In this document: positions 50,261 through 60,859 of the stretch, one piece after another
Numbering within the stretch: the stretch's first letter is position 1
Layout: each line of letters begins with the position of its first letter
Notes under the pieces: generated by a model
What the model saw: only the letters and a program-made list of their open reading frames with translations
The model's database searches: none
Told to the model about the DNA's origin: nothing
Position numbers and translations under genes: made by a program
From: Nitzschia sp. pyKryTriq1
Lineage: Eukaryota; Bacillariophyta; Bacillariophyceae; Bacillariales; Bacillariaceae
Reading direction: 5' to 3'
Assembly: GCA_956465555.1 (NCBI GenBank)
Contig: OY101115.1
Location: 372,001-436,000 of the forward strand
DNA length: 64,000 bases

Positions 50261-51265
50261 ATGGCTTTCTTTCGAACAAACCGATGGGTCGCTGTCCTGC
50301 TGGGATTAGCATTGCTCCTGGCTGAGGCAAGGGCTACAAGCGAGACATGCCAGACTGAGACGACGGCAACGATGACGATGGAGCAAATGATGAAGCAAGT
50401 CGCCCATGCGAAAGGATTTATTGCGGCACTCGATCAATCAGGCGGCTCGACGCCCAAGGCCTTAGACCTTTACGGTTACCCGAAAGAGAAATATGAAGTG
50501 GGAGAGAGTTCGATGTTTGACGCCGTCCACGAAATGAGGACACGAATGATCACATCACCAGCTTTTACAGGAAAAAACGTCTTTGGCGCCATTTTGTTTG
50601 AGGACACGATGAAACGAAAAGTGAACGGCAAGCCAGCGCCAGAGTATCTTTGGCAGGAAAAGGGAATCGTTCCATTTCTGAAGATTGACAAGGGGCTCAT
50701 GGATGAAGAAAATGGAGTCCAGCTCATGAAACCGATACCCCATCTAGATGATCTACTTCGGGAGTCCCAAGAATACGGTATCTTTGGTACCAAGATGCGA
50801 TCAGTGATCAGCACTGACAATGTTGAAGGTATCAAATCCGTTGTTGATCAGCAGTTTGAGATAGGAAGAAAAATTGCAGCCGCGGGGCTCGTACCTATCA
50901 TTGAACCCGAAGTGGACATCAATAGCCCATCCAAGCAGCACTGTGAGGAATTGCTCAAGGCTGAGCTACTAGAGCACTTGAACCAATTGCACGAGAATGA
51001 AATTGTCATGCTTAAGTTATCACTGCCCAGTACTCCGGACTTTTACAAGGAATGTATTGAGCATCCGCGATGCTTGCGAGTCGTAGCTCTATCAGGTGGC
51101 TACTCAAGGGATGAAGCAACACGCCTGCTTGTTCAGCAACCAAGGATGGTGGCTAGTTTCTCACGCGCGCTTACGGAAGGCTTGACATATGATTTATCGG
51201 ACGAAGAGTTTGATAGGGTTCTGTATGCAGCAATCGACCAGATTGTGGCTTCGTCTGGACCATGA
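50261..51265 (+). CDS. Class I fructose-1,6-bisphosphate aldolase, secretory/plastid leader
   Basis: 334 residues, single exon. Residues 1-25 are a clear signal peptide (WVAVLLGLALLLAEARA). The mature part matches the short class I aldolase type best known from Staphylococcus (~296 residues): GFIAALDQSGGSTPKAL, ILFEDTM, GIVPFLKIDKGL, LVPIIEPEVDI (Glu215), EIVMLKLSLP with the Schiff-base Lys252, and VVALSGGYSRDEA. It splits or forms fructose-1,6-bisphosphate. Diatoms have several aldolases, including plastid ones linked to the pyrenoid; a signal peptide fits a plastid-complex or other endomembrane location, but no clear ASAFAP phenylalanine follows, so the compartment is uncertain. Confidence 0.88.
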   Translation: MAFFRTNRWVAVLLGLALLLAEARATSETCQTETTATMTMEQMMKQVAHAKGFIAALDQSGGSTPKALDLYGYPKEKYEVGESSMFDAVHEMRTRMITSPAFTGKNVFGAILFEDTMKRKVNGKPAPEYLWQEKGIVPFLKIDKGLMDEENGVQLMKPIPHLDDLLRESQEYGIFGTKMRSVISTDNVEGIKSVVDQQFEIGRKIAAAGLVPIIEPEVDINSPSKQHCEELLKAELLEHLNQLHENEIVMLKLSLPSTPDFYKECIEHPRCLRVVALSGGYSRDEATRLLVQQPRMVASFSRALTEGLTYDLSDEEFDRVLYAAIDQIVASSGP

Positions 51266-51500
51266 AGTCCCCCATCAATAAAGCAGTAAAGCATACAATC
51301 CCACAACTTTCAAGGACGAGCAACGTCCAACGCCAGGAAAAGGACAAGCAGGTCTTCTTCATTTCCATCCACGATGCCACTTGATATGAGTCAAATCATT
51401 CCAGACGCCTCCAGACTAGGAGCTGCCGGCATACCAGTACTGGTACGGTACCAAGTCTGCAGATCATTTGTAGCCTGACCTGTATGTATCGTCAGAACAA

Positions 51501-52616
51501 CTAGTAGGCAGCAGTATCCTCCACTTTCGGTAACAATTTCTTCCACTCTTCCAAGTACTTGAACGCCAAGTGACGACTTAGGTCGCCTGTAAAGGCAGAC
51601 TCGTCCAATGTTCGATATTCCCTGATTTTCGCAGGCACTCCAGCCATAATAGCAAGAGGTGGTACCGGTTTTGTGACAATGGACTTTGCGGTGATGACAG
51701 CCCCATCTCCGACTGGAATATTGCCAAGCACCGTTGCCCCGTCGCGCAAAATAACTCCATTTGCGACTTTGGGATGCCGATCTCCTCTCTCCTTGCCGGT
51801 ACCACCAAGTGTTACACCCTGAAGGATGCTGACATCGTTCCCCACAACTGCAGTCTCGCCAATCACAACTCCCGCTGTTGTGCTCAAGTAGATTCCTCTC
51901 CCCATGACACAAGCTGGATGTATATCGGCAGAATATCGTCGACTGACAGACGACTGTAGGTAATAGGCAAGACCCTTGCGGTCTGCTTGCCATAATCGAT
52001 GGCCCACCCGGTAGCAGACAAGAGCATGAAGACCCGTCTGGAACAAAACTGCCATCAGGGCTGTCCCAATACTAGGACTTCGCGAGGATGCTGCCACAAT
52101 ATCACTCGCAATCAAGGCATGATCCTCGGGTGTCAAGATTTGTAGAAATAAATTTCGAAGCTCGGTTGCCTTGACCAGCTCGGTTTCTAGCTCATTGGCA
52201 ATCACAGTGACGATCGCTTCGACTAATGAAGTTTGAGATAGGATTGCTTGGTAGAGTTGTGGACCTGCTTCAGGTTCGGTGCCCAGAGATGCCATTGCCT
52301 CCATCCTTACTTGCTCCCAGAGTGGATCACATTCGGGGTCGTTCTCCAACAAATGTAACACAAACTCTTTCCACTCCGCATTTCTTCCCCAAAGCATGGT
52401 GGATATGTACGGCTGGTCTGACAACCCACTTTGCCATAAGTCATCCTCTCCGACCTCAATCGATTGCAAGCTGGAAAGGGCAGCAGCCTGCAGCAGGGAC
52501 GAAGAAGGGGAGATCCGAGATTTCGACTCAATAATCCTATTTCGCGGAACAAATAATCCCCAAGCCACCCCAGCAAAGAGGGAAGTCAACAACAAAAGTG
52601 ACAACAGTGACAACAT
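51501..52616 (-). CDS. Serine-acetyltransferase-like protein, plastid-directed, serine pocket altered
   Basis: 371 residues. Leader LLLLTSLFAGVAWGLFVP contains an ASAFAP-like GLF site. The helical N-terminal domain (SLVEAIVTVIANELET...LLFQTGLHALVCYRVGHRLW) and left-handed beta helix (DIHPACVMGRGIYLS, GETAVVGNDVSILQGVTLGG, GDRHPK, VLGNIPVGDGAVITAKSIV, AGVPAKI) match CysE. The acetyl-CoA part and RH pair (Arg280-His281) are kept. The usual LDHATG reads LSTTAG, so the catalytic His and adjacent Asp are Thr246 and Ser245; the serine-binding Asp of RDPA reads RSPS (Ser180). Canonical function would be O-acetylserine supply for cysteine; this copy may accept another acceptor or be regulatory. It converges on the aldolase gene. 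Confidence 0.85.
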   Translation of the reverse strand: MLSLLSLLLLTSLFAGVAWGLFVPRNRIIESKSRISPSSSLLQAAALSSLQSIEVGEDDLWQSGLSDQPYISTMLWGRNAEWKEFVLHLLENDPECDPLWEQVRMEAMASLGTEPEAGPQLYQAILSQTSLVEAIVTVIANELETELVKATELRNLFLQILTPEDHALIASDIVAASSRSPSIGTALMAVLFQTGLHALVCYRVGHRLWQADRKGLAYYLQSSVSRRYSADIHPACVMGRGIYLSTTAGVVIGETAVVGNDVSILQGVTLGGTGKERGDRHPKVANGVILRDGATVLGNIPVGDGAVITAKSIVTKPVPPLAIMAGVPAKIREYRTLDESAFTGDLSRHLAFKYLEEWKKLLPKVEDTAAY

Positions 52617-53230
52617 TTGGCAGTACTGACAGGCTGTACTATTGATTCTTCCTAGTCTTTGTTTCGTTGTAGGTATTCATCATGACGGATAGCGGATGTG
52701 AGAGGAAGGGAAGTCGACATATTATGAAAGGACATCTCGACGAAAGGGCAGAAGGTGGCCATGGTCGGATCTTTCGCACACGCAGCGCGTGTGGTCGGTG
52801 CTTGGTGCGGTGCATGCGCTAATAACCGATACCGACACTCCGCGCGGTCGGACTGCGCAGTCACCAAGTTGTCCAACCGCCATTGTCTCCATCAAGCGAG
52901 CGGGACCAAAAACAAAGTCCAATTAATCGACAAACATGGGGCATATGCATCGTTCGGGTTGACGTAGTCTAAGAGGTTTCTGTTCACACGCACGACTGGA
53001 CAAAGCGGTTTTAATAAGTAAATTGGGCTTCAAAACTTTTGCATCACGCACCCACGCGGCCAATTATTCACATGGCATCGTCGTCGATCGTCGATCATCG
53101 TCGTTCGTAGTCGATAGATGATCGATACCGGTACATAGGGATTTCGATTGTGGTTGACCCATTCATTATTCGTTTGCAGTCATCTCCATCACAAGTAAAG
53201 AGGCTGCTACATTCGTACTGACCGTAAGCC
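52617..53230. other. Divergent promoter region
   Basis: 614 bp between the serine-acetyltransferase-like and ABCG genes. Nothing recognised except a GATCG/CGATC-rich patch at 53080-53125. Confidence 0.5.
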
Positions 53231-55492
53231 ATGACAGTGACAGAAATGGTAGCTCGGGCGATCCCCAGCCCCCCGTCTCTCAATGGTGATGCCGAGGAGC
53301 CTTTTGATGAAAGGGAAACGGTCAAACCGGTGATGAGCAGAAGCTTGACGTCGAGGAAAAGTTCCATGTTGGCCGTGAGCGATGATCCGTTTGCCCCTCG
53401 TGAGGGAAAGACCTTATTGTGGCGTAACGTCAATATGACTTTGGTACGCACAAGCTGTTCTTCGCATCTGGCCTCTTCCGATGCCCGCTAACAATCGTGT
53501 CGCTATACCGCAGAAAGCGAAATCTTCCGGTGAACCTGATCGAAAGTTGCTCGACAACGTATGGGGAGAAGTGCCAGAAAAACAGACTACCGCCATCATG
53601 GGTCCCAGGTAAGTACTGTACTGTCTGATGTTGTCCTCTTGAGTTCTTCTAGTTTGGATGGATTGTATTCTCGGAGTGGTGTCAAAGCTCTTACACAAAC
53701 TTCACCTTGGCTGTTCGTATTGTTTGTTCAAACACCACCAGTGGGGCAGGAAAAACGAGTCTTTTGAATATTTTGGCGGGTCGCGCTGCTTCTCGGGGGC
53801 GGGTTCAGATCAAAGCCGATGTTCGTTTGAACAATTTTTCTGTGGATCCGACCGACATCAAAGTTCGCAAGCACATCGCCTTCGTAGCACAAGACGATTC
53901 GTTGCAGGTGACTTCCACGCCCCGCGAATCCATTTACTTTTCCGCAAAGCTTCGTCTACCGCGTGCCACCCCTGAAAAGAATTTGACCAAACTTGTAAAC
54001 AAAATGCTTCTGGAACTTGGCTTGGTGCATTGCGCTGATACTTACGTTGGAGGAGCATTGGTAAAGGGTATTTCGGGAGGCGAGAGAAAGAGAACTTCCG
54101 TTGGTGTCGAATTGGTTGTTCGTCCAGCGATGGTCTTCCTGGACGAACCCACATCTGGTCTTGATAGTTTCAGCGCAGTGCAACTTTGTCAGGTGCTGAA
54201 GAAAGTTGCCAATGCAGGATCGAGCGTTCTCTTCACTATCCATCAGCCTGCTTCCGAAATCTTCAATTCATTCGATCGACTGATTTTGTTGAACAAGGGC
54301 AAAGTCATGTACAACGGACTGGTTGCGGATGTGTCCGACTACTTTGGCAACCGTGGGCAGCCATTACCTCCTAAATACAACCCCGCAGATTGGATCATGA
54401 ATGTTGCCCAGTCGGTACCAGCCGACGAGCTTGAGAAAAAGGGATTCTTTTTGGAGGACGAACGCAAGATACAGGAGCCCTTTAAAGATCACTTGGATGG
54501 AAAGGATGAGCTTGGCATCACGCTCACCGAGCGCCATATGGGTGACGACTTTGATGACCGCCCTGTCGGAATCATTGTTCAGATCGTGATGCTCTTCAAG
54601 CGCGAGCTCAGGAATCTAACTCGCGACACAGCGGCCGTCGGAGCCCGATTTGGGCTCACTATTTTCTTGTCCTGCTTGGTTGGTGTCATTTTCTTGGACG
54701 TTGGACAGGCCGACTCTTCGATACCATCGGTAAGGAGCACATCGCCCGTATCGATGCTCTGCACTTTTCTAGTGTAGTTCTTGCCCCATGAGTCTCATCT
54801 TCTTATTCACTTCTTTCTTCCTAATACTACAGAACCTGAATAGTCAATTCGGAGCCTTGATCATGGTCGTGATGATGAGCATGTTTGGTACTGCCCAACC
54901 AGCATTGCTAGCTTTTCCCGAGGAGCGTCCAGTCTTTCTACGGGAATACTCGACGAATCACTACTCGGTGTTTTCCTACTTCTTGTCGCGATTGACTATG
55001 GAAGCCTTCATCACGGCGTTGCAGATTCTCGTGCAGGCTACCATCACGTACTTTTTGATTGAATTCAACTCGGAGTTCTTCTTTTATTGGCTCAACATGT
55101 ATGCTTTGGCCATGTCAAGTACAGCTCTTGCAGTATTCCTCGGCTGCTCAGTGGAGGATCCCAAACTGGCACAGGAGATGCTCCCCATCCTGTTTGTTCC
55201 TCAGATGCTCTTCTCAGGATTTTTCGTTGTTCCCGAATTGATTCCTGTTTGGCTTCGCTGGGCAAGATATCTCTGCTCACTGACCTACGCCCTTCGTATT
55301 GCGTTGGTGTTGGAATTTGGGAATGGTTGTGGATCTCCGGTGGCGGACTTGCAATGCGAAAGGTTGCTCGAAAACATTGACGCTAATGAAGACGAGACGT
55401 GGTGGAATTGGTTGGTTCTTGTTGCCCTTTTTATTTTCTTCCGCCTCATGGCCCTCTACGTGTTGCAACGAAAGGCTGTCAAGTTCTTCTAG
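53231..55492 (+). CDS. ABCG (White/WBC) half-transporter, four exons
   Basis: Exons 53231-53443, 53514-53608, 53742-54729 and 54833-55492 give 651 residues; introns are 70, 133 and 103 bp, all GT-AG. The ATPase domain comes first, as in the G subfamily. Walker A (GPSGAGKTSLLNIL) is split by intron 2. Then come the Q-loop region VAQDDSLQVTSTP, signature ISGGERKRTSVG, Walker B MVFLDEPTSGLDS and the switch His in FTIHQPASEIF. The membrane domain (from ~400) has spans around FGLTIFLSCLVGVIFL, LIMVVMMSMFG, ITALQILVQATITYFL, MLFSGFFVVPELIPVWLRW and LVLVALFIFFRLMALYVL. Half-transporters dimerise and often move sterols, lipids or pigments; the substrate here is unknown. Confidence 0.92.
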
Positions 55493-56189
55493 AGGCGACA
55501 AGAAGGACGAGAAAGCGTCTCAGTGCTTGCACAGTATTTATCGTCGTTTTTCGCCACTGCCTCTGGAGAGTTTACGTTACAAGTAAGTCGGCAGATGGTG
55601 CCTCTAATATTTCTAGGTGTACCTATATTTCAAACATACATTACTTCTACTTGTATTATGCTCCTTCGTGCACTATTGGACTGCATTGCTACGATGCATC
55701 TTCCTACTACTTCAAATGTTATTTCTTCAAACCCAAGGATACTAGTGTTTGATGATTGATCTATCATATTGACAACCAGCAGACAGAGTCTTCGTCACTT
55801 TAACACGGCGTTTCCGTTCGGCTGGAGAAATATTTTAATTGTCGCCAAAAATCCAAACCACCAAGTTTTTGGCCCTCCTACTGTAGTATACAGCACCGGT
55901 TTTCGCCTTTTTTTCACTATCATGGAGCAGTAAATAATGTGAATTTAGAATATAGTCAGTACGGTTTTTCACTTTTGACCGGTAAAAACTCGTTAGCACG
56001 CCTGCCGAGTCGCCCTTTTTTCTCTCCGTTCATAGTATTTTCGTCGATCTGCATCTTCTTTTGAAAAATTTACTTCCATTCCTCACAAGCCACCGACCCA
56101 CCACCACCAATCACCAGTACATTTCTCATAAATACTCTCCGTCAGCCTTGTATCCATAACAATAGTAAAGGCAAGTCGGCAATAAAACC
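55493..56189. other. Spacer
   Basis: 697 bp, AT-richer than the flanking genes. Nothing recognised. Confidence 0.5.
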
Positions 56190-57692
56190 ATGACCGAAAT
56201 GTCTGCGGAAACGAATGTGTACCAGGACGCCGGTATTTCCGTCGAGTTCGGCGACGACGTCGATGAGTGCTTTGAAGTGTACATGGACTCCTCGGACAAC
56301 CCTGCAAGTAGTTCCAGCGACAGTGAAGAATCTGTGAGTAAAGACGCCAATGAAAATGAGGATTCTGCCTCCTCGGATATTATGTCTCCGATTGTTGATT
56401 TGGTGAAGAGCGGAAAGTGGGCAATATTGTATGCATCAGTGGAGGAGAATAAGGATTTGGCAAAGAGGCCGATCACCATCCCGTCCACAGAATCGGCGGC
56501 AGTGGCAAAAGAAGAGCTGCTCTTGCATTTTGTGTGCAAGAATAATGCGCCTGCACCGATTGTTGAATGTGTATTGAAAGCCAACCCCGAGGCAGTCTCT
56601 ACGCCCGGACATGGTGGGTACTTGCCGCTCCACTACGCTTGTGAAGCAGGTGCCGCCAAGGTAGTGGTCGAAATACTACTTGACGCGTATCCCGGGTCTA
56701 TCAAGGTCCTTGAAACGGAAAAGTCACGACTCCCTCTCCACTTGGCCACACGTAACGAGGGTTCAGCTACTACTGCTGAGGGGATTGCATTGCTACTGTC
56801 TTACTATCCAGAAGCTGCCTTCTCGCAAGATGCCGATGGCAAAAGGCCGATTGATTACGTTCCGAAGACCAAAAACACGAACAAGAAAGCTCGCTGGGAA
56901 ATCATGTCGGTCTTGGAAATGGGTGAAAAATGGATCAATGTAGGGAAGAATGTCACCCTTCGTTTGGAAGAAGACTTTGCCGAACGCCTTCGAGCGATGG
57001 AGAAAAACTTTGGAAACTATGTGGAATCCCTCAAGGCGGTGCATGATGAAGAAATCGCCAAAATCGCCAACGACTTGTTGGAGATCGAACACGATCGCGA
57101 GCTCATGACTGAAGAATTGAAGCTGGACAAAGAAGAGGATGCGTGGGTGGATACTGACTTGCAGGCCAAAGTGGATGCCATCGTGAAGAAGCATGATAAG
57201 TTCCTCATCTTGCAGGAAGAGTCCCGAATGCAAAGGCTGAATCTTGACGCGGAGGATATGGTGGAGCCGACAGAGAAGGATGAAAAGCCAGCAGCTCCAG
57301 TGGAGACGCCCACTGAAACCGAGAAGAAGGAAGAAACAGTAGTCATGAACAAGAAGACTGTGGAATCTCAATCGAACTTCATTGAGAAATTGGCTCTCAA
57401 GGTCCTTGAGAAAAAGGCAATCGCGCGCCTAGAACCGACTTTTTCAGAGAAAGAAAAGGTGCTGATGGCTAGGATCACAGTACTGGAAAAGGCGCAACGC
57501 CTCAAAGCTGGTATCATTAAGAGGCTCATTGGCATGGCGAAGATGCAAGAGAAAAAACAACACAAACACATTGTAATCCTTGTTTCGGTGATCGATGAGC
57601 AGCGACGGCAACTGGACTCGCTACTGGCCAAGCTTGATCTGTGCGAGGAACAGATTCAACTTTTGAAGGATCGTGTGGAGGTAGAGGCATAG
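56190..57692 (+). CDS. Ankyrin-repeat plus coiled-coil protein
   Basis: 500 residues, single exon. An acidic Ser-rich start (residues 1-70) precedes about three to four ankyrin units of the diatom type: LLHFVCKNNAPAPIVECVLK, GGYLPLHYACEAGAAKVVVE, SRLPLHLATRNEGSATTAEG and QDADGKRPIDYV. From ~235 to the end the chain is a long coiled coil with an acidic/Pro hinge near 365-390. No signal peptide or membrane span. Ankyrin repeats bind partner proteins; no catalytic motif is seen and the partner is unknown. Confidence 0.78.
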   Translation: MTEMSAETNVYQDAGISVEFGDDVDECFEVYMDSSDNPASSSSDSEESVSKDANENEDSASSDIMSPIVDLVKSGKWAILYASVEENKDLAKRPITIPSTESAAVAKEELLLHFVCKNNAPAPIVECVLKANPEAVSTPGHGGYLPLHYACEAGAAKVVVEILLDAYPGSIKVLETEKSRLPLHLATRNEGSATTAEGIALLLSYYPEAAFSQDADGKRPIDYVPKTKNTNKKARWEIMSVLEMGEKWINVGKNVTLRLEEDFAERLRAMEKNFGNYVESLKAVHDEEIAKIANDLLEIEHDRELMTEELKLDKEEDAWVDTDLQAKVDAIVKKHDKFLILQEESRMQRLNLDAEDMVEPTEKDEKPAAPVETPTETEKKEETVVMNKKTVESQSNFIEKLALKVLEKKAIARLEPTFSEKEKVLMARITVLEKAQRLKAGIIKRLIGMAKMQEKKQHKHIVILVSVIDEQRRQLDSLLAKLDLCEEQIQLLKDRVEVEA

Positions 57693-57922
57693 GCATAGGC
57701 GTCGAGTCCTTGCCGACTGATTCTGGGACAATATTCGTATTCATAATCACACTAATAAGTAGCACTATTGACTATCAAGATTAAAAAACACCCCCCCCCC
57801 CTGGAATTCGGCCCGGCCAGGCTCGGATTCTAGCTTTGAACTTTTACATCATACTAGCACCTGCACCAGCCGAAGAATCAACAACCTTCGCCTCTGTGCT
57901 GTGCTGTATGTCTTTCTTTCTT

Positions 57923-58630
57923 CTAAAGGAGGCTGTGCTTGTGTCGTTTTCGTTGTCCGAATTCCGTTTTCGTCTTTCGAGATATCACCCCCACCCGATC
58001 ATTGACCGAGTCCTGTGTCGCAAAGATACTGCCACCACTAGCCGCAGCAGCACTGCTACTTGTGGTGCTCTTCTTTTTCTGAAACGATTGCCATGATTTC
58101 TGTTTCTGCTCGTGTTCCACTTCTTTCCGGCGTTCCCTGTGCTGACTCTTTAATGCTTTCAGCGCTCGACGTTTCTTCTTCTTGTCCGCTTCCGAATCGG
58201 TTTCATTCACTATCAGATGGGGTGGGACGACAAAGTCTTTCAACTTTTTGCTCTTTTTCTTTGTGGATGACGACGCCAACGGGTCTTCCGGTAGTAGAGA
58301 TGCCGTGGTTGTCGGCTTGTCATCTTCGGTCGCGATAGCTGCCGCTGCTGCCCCCGCCGCGACCGCTTGTTCGACTGATGCGATTTCCGACGGTGATTGT
58401 TGCAGCGGAGGAGGAGGAAGGGGAAGGTCTGGCTCAATCATCACTGCGGCTAGACTATTTTGCGGCGGCGGCGGCGGCAGAGCAGCTCTGCTCAACCGCA
58501 AAAGCTCCACCAAGTCTGCTCTCAGCGCCAACAAGGATTCATCGTCGGGGGCTGCTGCCAAGAGTTCCTCAATGTTTGCCAGTTGACTTTCGTATTCGGC
58601 AATCTGCTCCGCACTTGCTACTTCCGCCAT
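57923..58630 (-). CDS. SPF30/SMNDC1-like splicing factor without a visible Tudor domain
   Basis: 235 residues from the ATG at 58630 (MAEVASAEQIAEYESQL). An in-frame Met at 58696 adds leader-like residues. The N-terminal helix pair (YESQLANIEELLAAAPDDES...LRADLVELLRL) matches the SPF30 N-terminus. The C-terminal part (FVVPPHLIVNETDSEADKKK, KSQHRERRKEVEHEQKQKSW, QSFQKK, IFATQDSVNDRVGV) matches its spliceosome-binding tail. Between them, where SPF30 has the Tudor domain that binds symmetrically dimethylated Sm proteins, there is only a Pro/Ala/Ser-rich linker. SPF30 helps recruit the tri-snRNP. pICln, which acts in the same Sm-methylation route, is encoded in this window too. Confidence 0.75.
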   Translation of the reverse strand: MAEVASAEQIAEYESQLANIEELLAAAPDDESLLALRADLVELLRLSRAALPPPPPQNSLAAVMIEPDLPLPPPPLQQSPSEIASVEQAVAAGAAAAAIATEDDKPTTTASLLPEDPLASSSTKKKSKKLKDFVVPPHLIVNETDSEADKKKKRRALKALKSQHRERRKEVEHEQKQKSWQSFQKKKSTTSSSAAAASGGSIFATQDSVNDRVGVISRKTKTEFGQRKRHKHSLL

Positions 58631-59015
58631 GATGCTGCTGTTCCCTAATTTCTCAAATAGAAAATAGACCTTTATGGTAATACGGTGACCGTACAACTAC
58701 TGTACCGCGGTAGAGACAGGAGATGCAGTCGTTGCGAATGGATTGAATGGAATATCGATAGTCGTGATGGTGCGGTGAATGCAGTGCGTGGTGCTGAATT
58801 CTCCGTCGCTCTATTTTTTGTGCAATGTATGGAAGCGCAACATTTATCGAACATACCAAAAATATTCGTACTTGATTATATTTCAATGCAAATACAACTT
58901 TTACGGTCTTGCACCGGTTGAAGTCTGTTCTCCTGTCCGTCCAATTTTGGGTCCGCTACGCGATAATCCTAGTAGTCTTGCCGCTGTACGTTGGAAACAC
59001 GATTTTGCTTACTAA
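58631..59015. other. Divergent spacer
   Basis: 385 bp between the SPF30-like gene and the carrier gene; nothing recognised. Confidence 0.5.
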
Positions 59016-60609
59016 ATGAAAAACTCTAGAGAGAGAAAAAAGCCCCACTGTTCCACTGTTACGTTGGCCTCTGGCGGGTTCGACTCGGGGGTGAACGACG
59101 AAAAACTCGCGGAAGAAGAGCTGTTGAACGAACAAATCAAGGAAAAACTGGAGGAAGAAGAGTTGTTGAACGAACAACTTGAGGAACAACTCGAGGGAGC
59201 AGAAGAGTTGTTGTTGAACGAAAAACTCGAGGAAGAAAAGTTCTTTGACGAAAACGGAAATGGGTTCGACGACCCCGACTTTGACGAAGAAGATTCCCTC
59301 CTAGTAGTATCGACCCGGAGTTGTTGGATGAAAGAACTGGGGTCGACCCAGAGTTCGACGAACAAGAGTTCTTGGAAGAAAACAAGGACTTTGCAGCAGA
59401 ATTTGACTTGATAGAGACGGCTTTCCCAGTGGCTCCGCCTCCTAGCGAGGACGGTGGAGAAAAGGACGCGATGACAGTCTTCTACGCTGTCATGTCAAAC
59501 ATTCTTCTGTTCTTTCTGATTTTTGGATTGTCGGCAACCGTCCGGATACAGGATCTGAAACACCAGCTTACCAATAAGTTTGCGATATGCACTGAGGTTG
59601 CTATACAGTTTCTCATCATGCCCTTCCTAGGCTTCTGCTCTGTGACGCTCTTCAAAGGTTCTGGGTTCACGGAAGCCATGGGACTCTCTCTCTCCTCGTT
59701 GTAACCGCTAGTCCGGGAGGCTCTTATTCCAACTGGTGGTGCTCGTTGTTCAACGCCGAGCTAGCTCTTAGTATGGCCATGACTTCGGTATCTTCCATTC
59801 TTTCTCTGGGGCTTCTGCCTGCGAATCTTTTCTTCTACTCGTGGCTTGCATACTCTGTCGTTCTGGAACCGGAGGAAGAAGGGGGCGAGGATCTCGATGT
59901 GATTGGGGCGCTGGACTTTGGTGCCATCTTTATCTCACTTGGCGTGGTACTTGGTGCGATCTTGGGAGGCCTCTGGTTGGGCTACCAATTCAGTGATGTG
60001 AGATTCCACAAGCGCTTCAACCAATTTGGAAGCTTTTGCGGCATTGCGTTGATTTTGTTTTCGGCGTTCCTTGGAAGTGGAGGCGGAGGAGACTCGGACA
60101 CCAACTTTTGGAGCTTGCCTTGGAGCTTCTACGTGGGTACGGCTCTTCCTTGCATTCTCGGAATGGCGCTGGCAAATATCATCTCTCGAAGCGTCCGTCT
60201 CACTCCTCCGGAAGTTGTGGCGATTAGTATCGAGTGCTGCTACCAGAACACGGCCATCGCCACAAGCGTGGCGGTAACCATGTTCACCGACCCCGATGAG
60301 CGAGCAGAGGCGATCAGTATCCCTCTCTTTTACGGTATTATCGAGGCCATTATCATTGGTATCTACTGCCTGTGGGCGTGGAAGGTCGGCTGGACCAAGG
60401 CTCCTGCCGATGAAAAGCTGTGTGTAGTCATCACGAAGACATATGAGGTGGGGAGCGAGGAAACCGAAGAAGAGGAGTGGGAAGGGGAATTGCCTCATAA
60501 TTGGATACCCCTCCTCTTTGTACCTCGAGGAATTGAGCGGACGCACAATAAAAATGATGCCGCTCCCCAAGATGCGACCCGTCCATTCAAGCTGGACAGT
60601 AATTACTAA
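59016..60609 (+). pseudogene. SLC10/BASS-type carrier gene, frame broken twice
   Basis: Three overlapping frames together spell one SLC10-like protein. Frame one (59016 to ~59300) gives an acidic repeat region (EEELLNEQ, EEQLEGAEELLLNEK). A shift near 59295 leads to DPELLDERTGVDPEFDEQEF and the first spans (TVFYAVMSNILLFFLIFGL, AIQFLIMPFLGFCSVTLF). A second shift falls in a CTCTCTCTCTCC run at 59690-59701. After it the conserved LVVTASPGGSYSNWWCSLFN and NAELALSMAMTSVSSILSLG are in a third frame, continuing to IECCYQNTAIATSVAV and the stop at 60609. SLC10 proteins carry sodium with bile acids or organic anions such as pyruvate. Either a young pseudogene or indel errors in low-complexity DNA. 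Confidence 0.72.
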
Positions 60610-60642
60610 TCCTGGAAGTTAGTATTTGGACCATGGACCTGC

Positions 60643-60665
60643 AAACAAACAAACAAACAAACAAC
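60643..60665. repeat. (AAAC)n microsatellite
   Basis: About five CAAA/AAAC units between the carrier and acyltransferase 3' ends. Confidence 0.85.
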
Positions 60666-60859
60666 CGCGCATAGTACAAACTACTGGTGTGCAGAAAACA
60701 ACAAAGTAGATGCTTCGAGCGATTATGCGTTGTGTATCTGGTACTCCTCCATATCCAAAATTAGTTGTTTGTTTGAGAAACAATAACGACTCCTTGTCGT
60801 CGTCGTCGTCCTCCTCCTCCTCCTCAGCCACGACCCCAAAACTCTTTCTTCTTCTTTAT

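Noticed and set aside
50261-52616. Aldolase and serine-acetyltransferase genes as a metabolic cluster
   Set aside because: They are convergent neighbours from unrelated pathways, with no sign of shared control.
53858-54243. Minus-strand frames across the ABCG gene
   Set aside because: Antisense to the intact ATPase domain; no features of their own.
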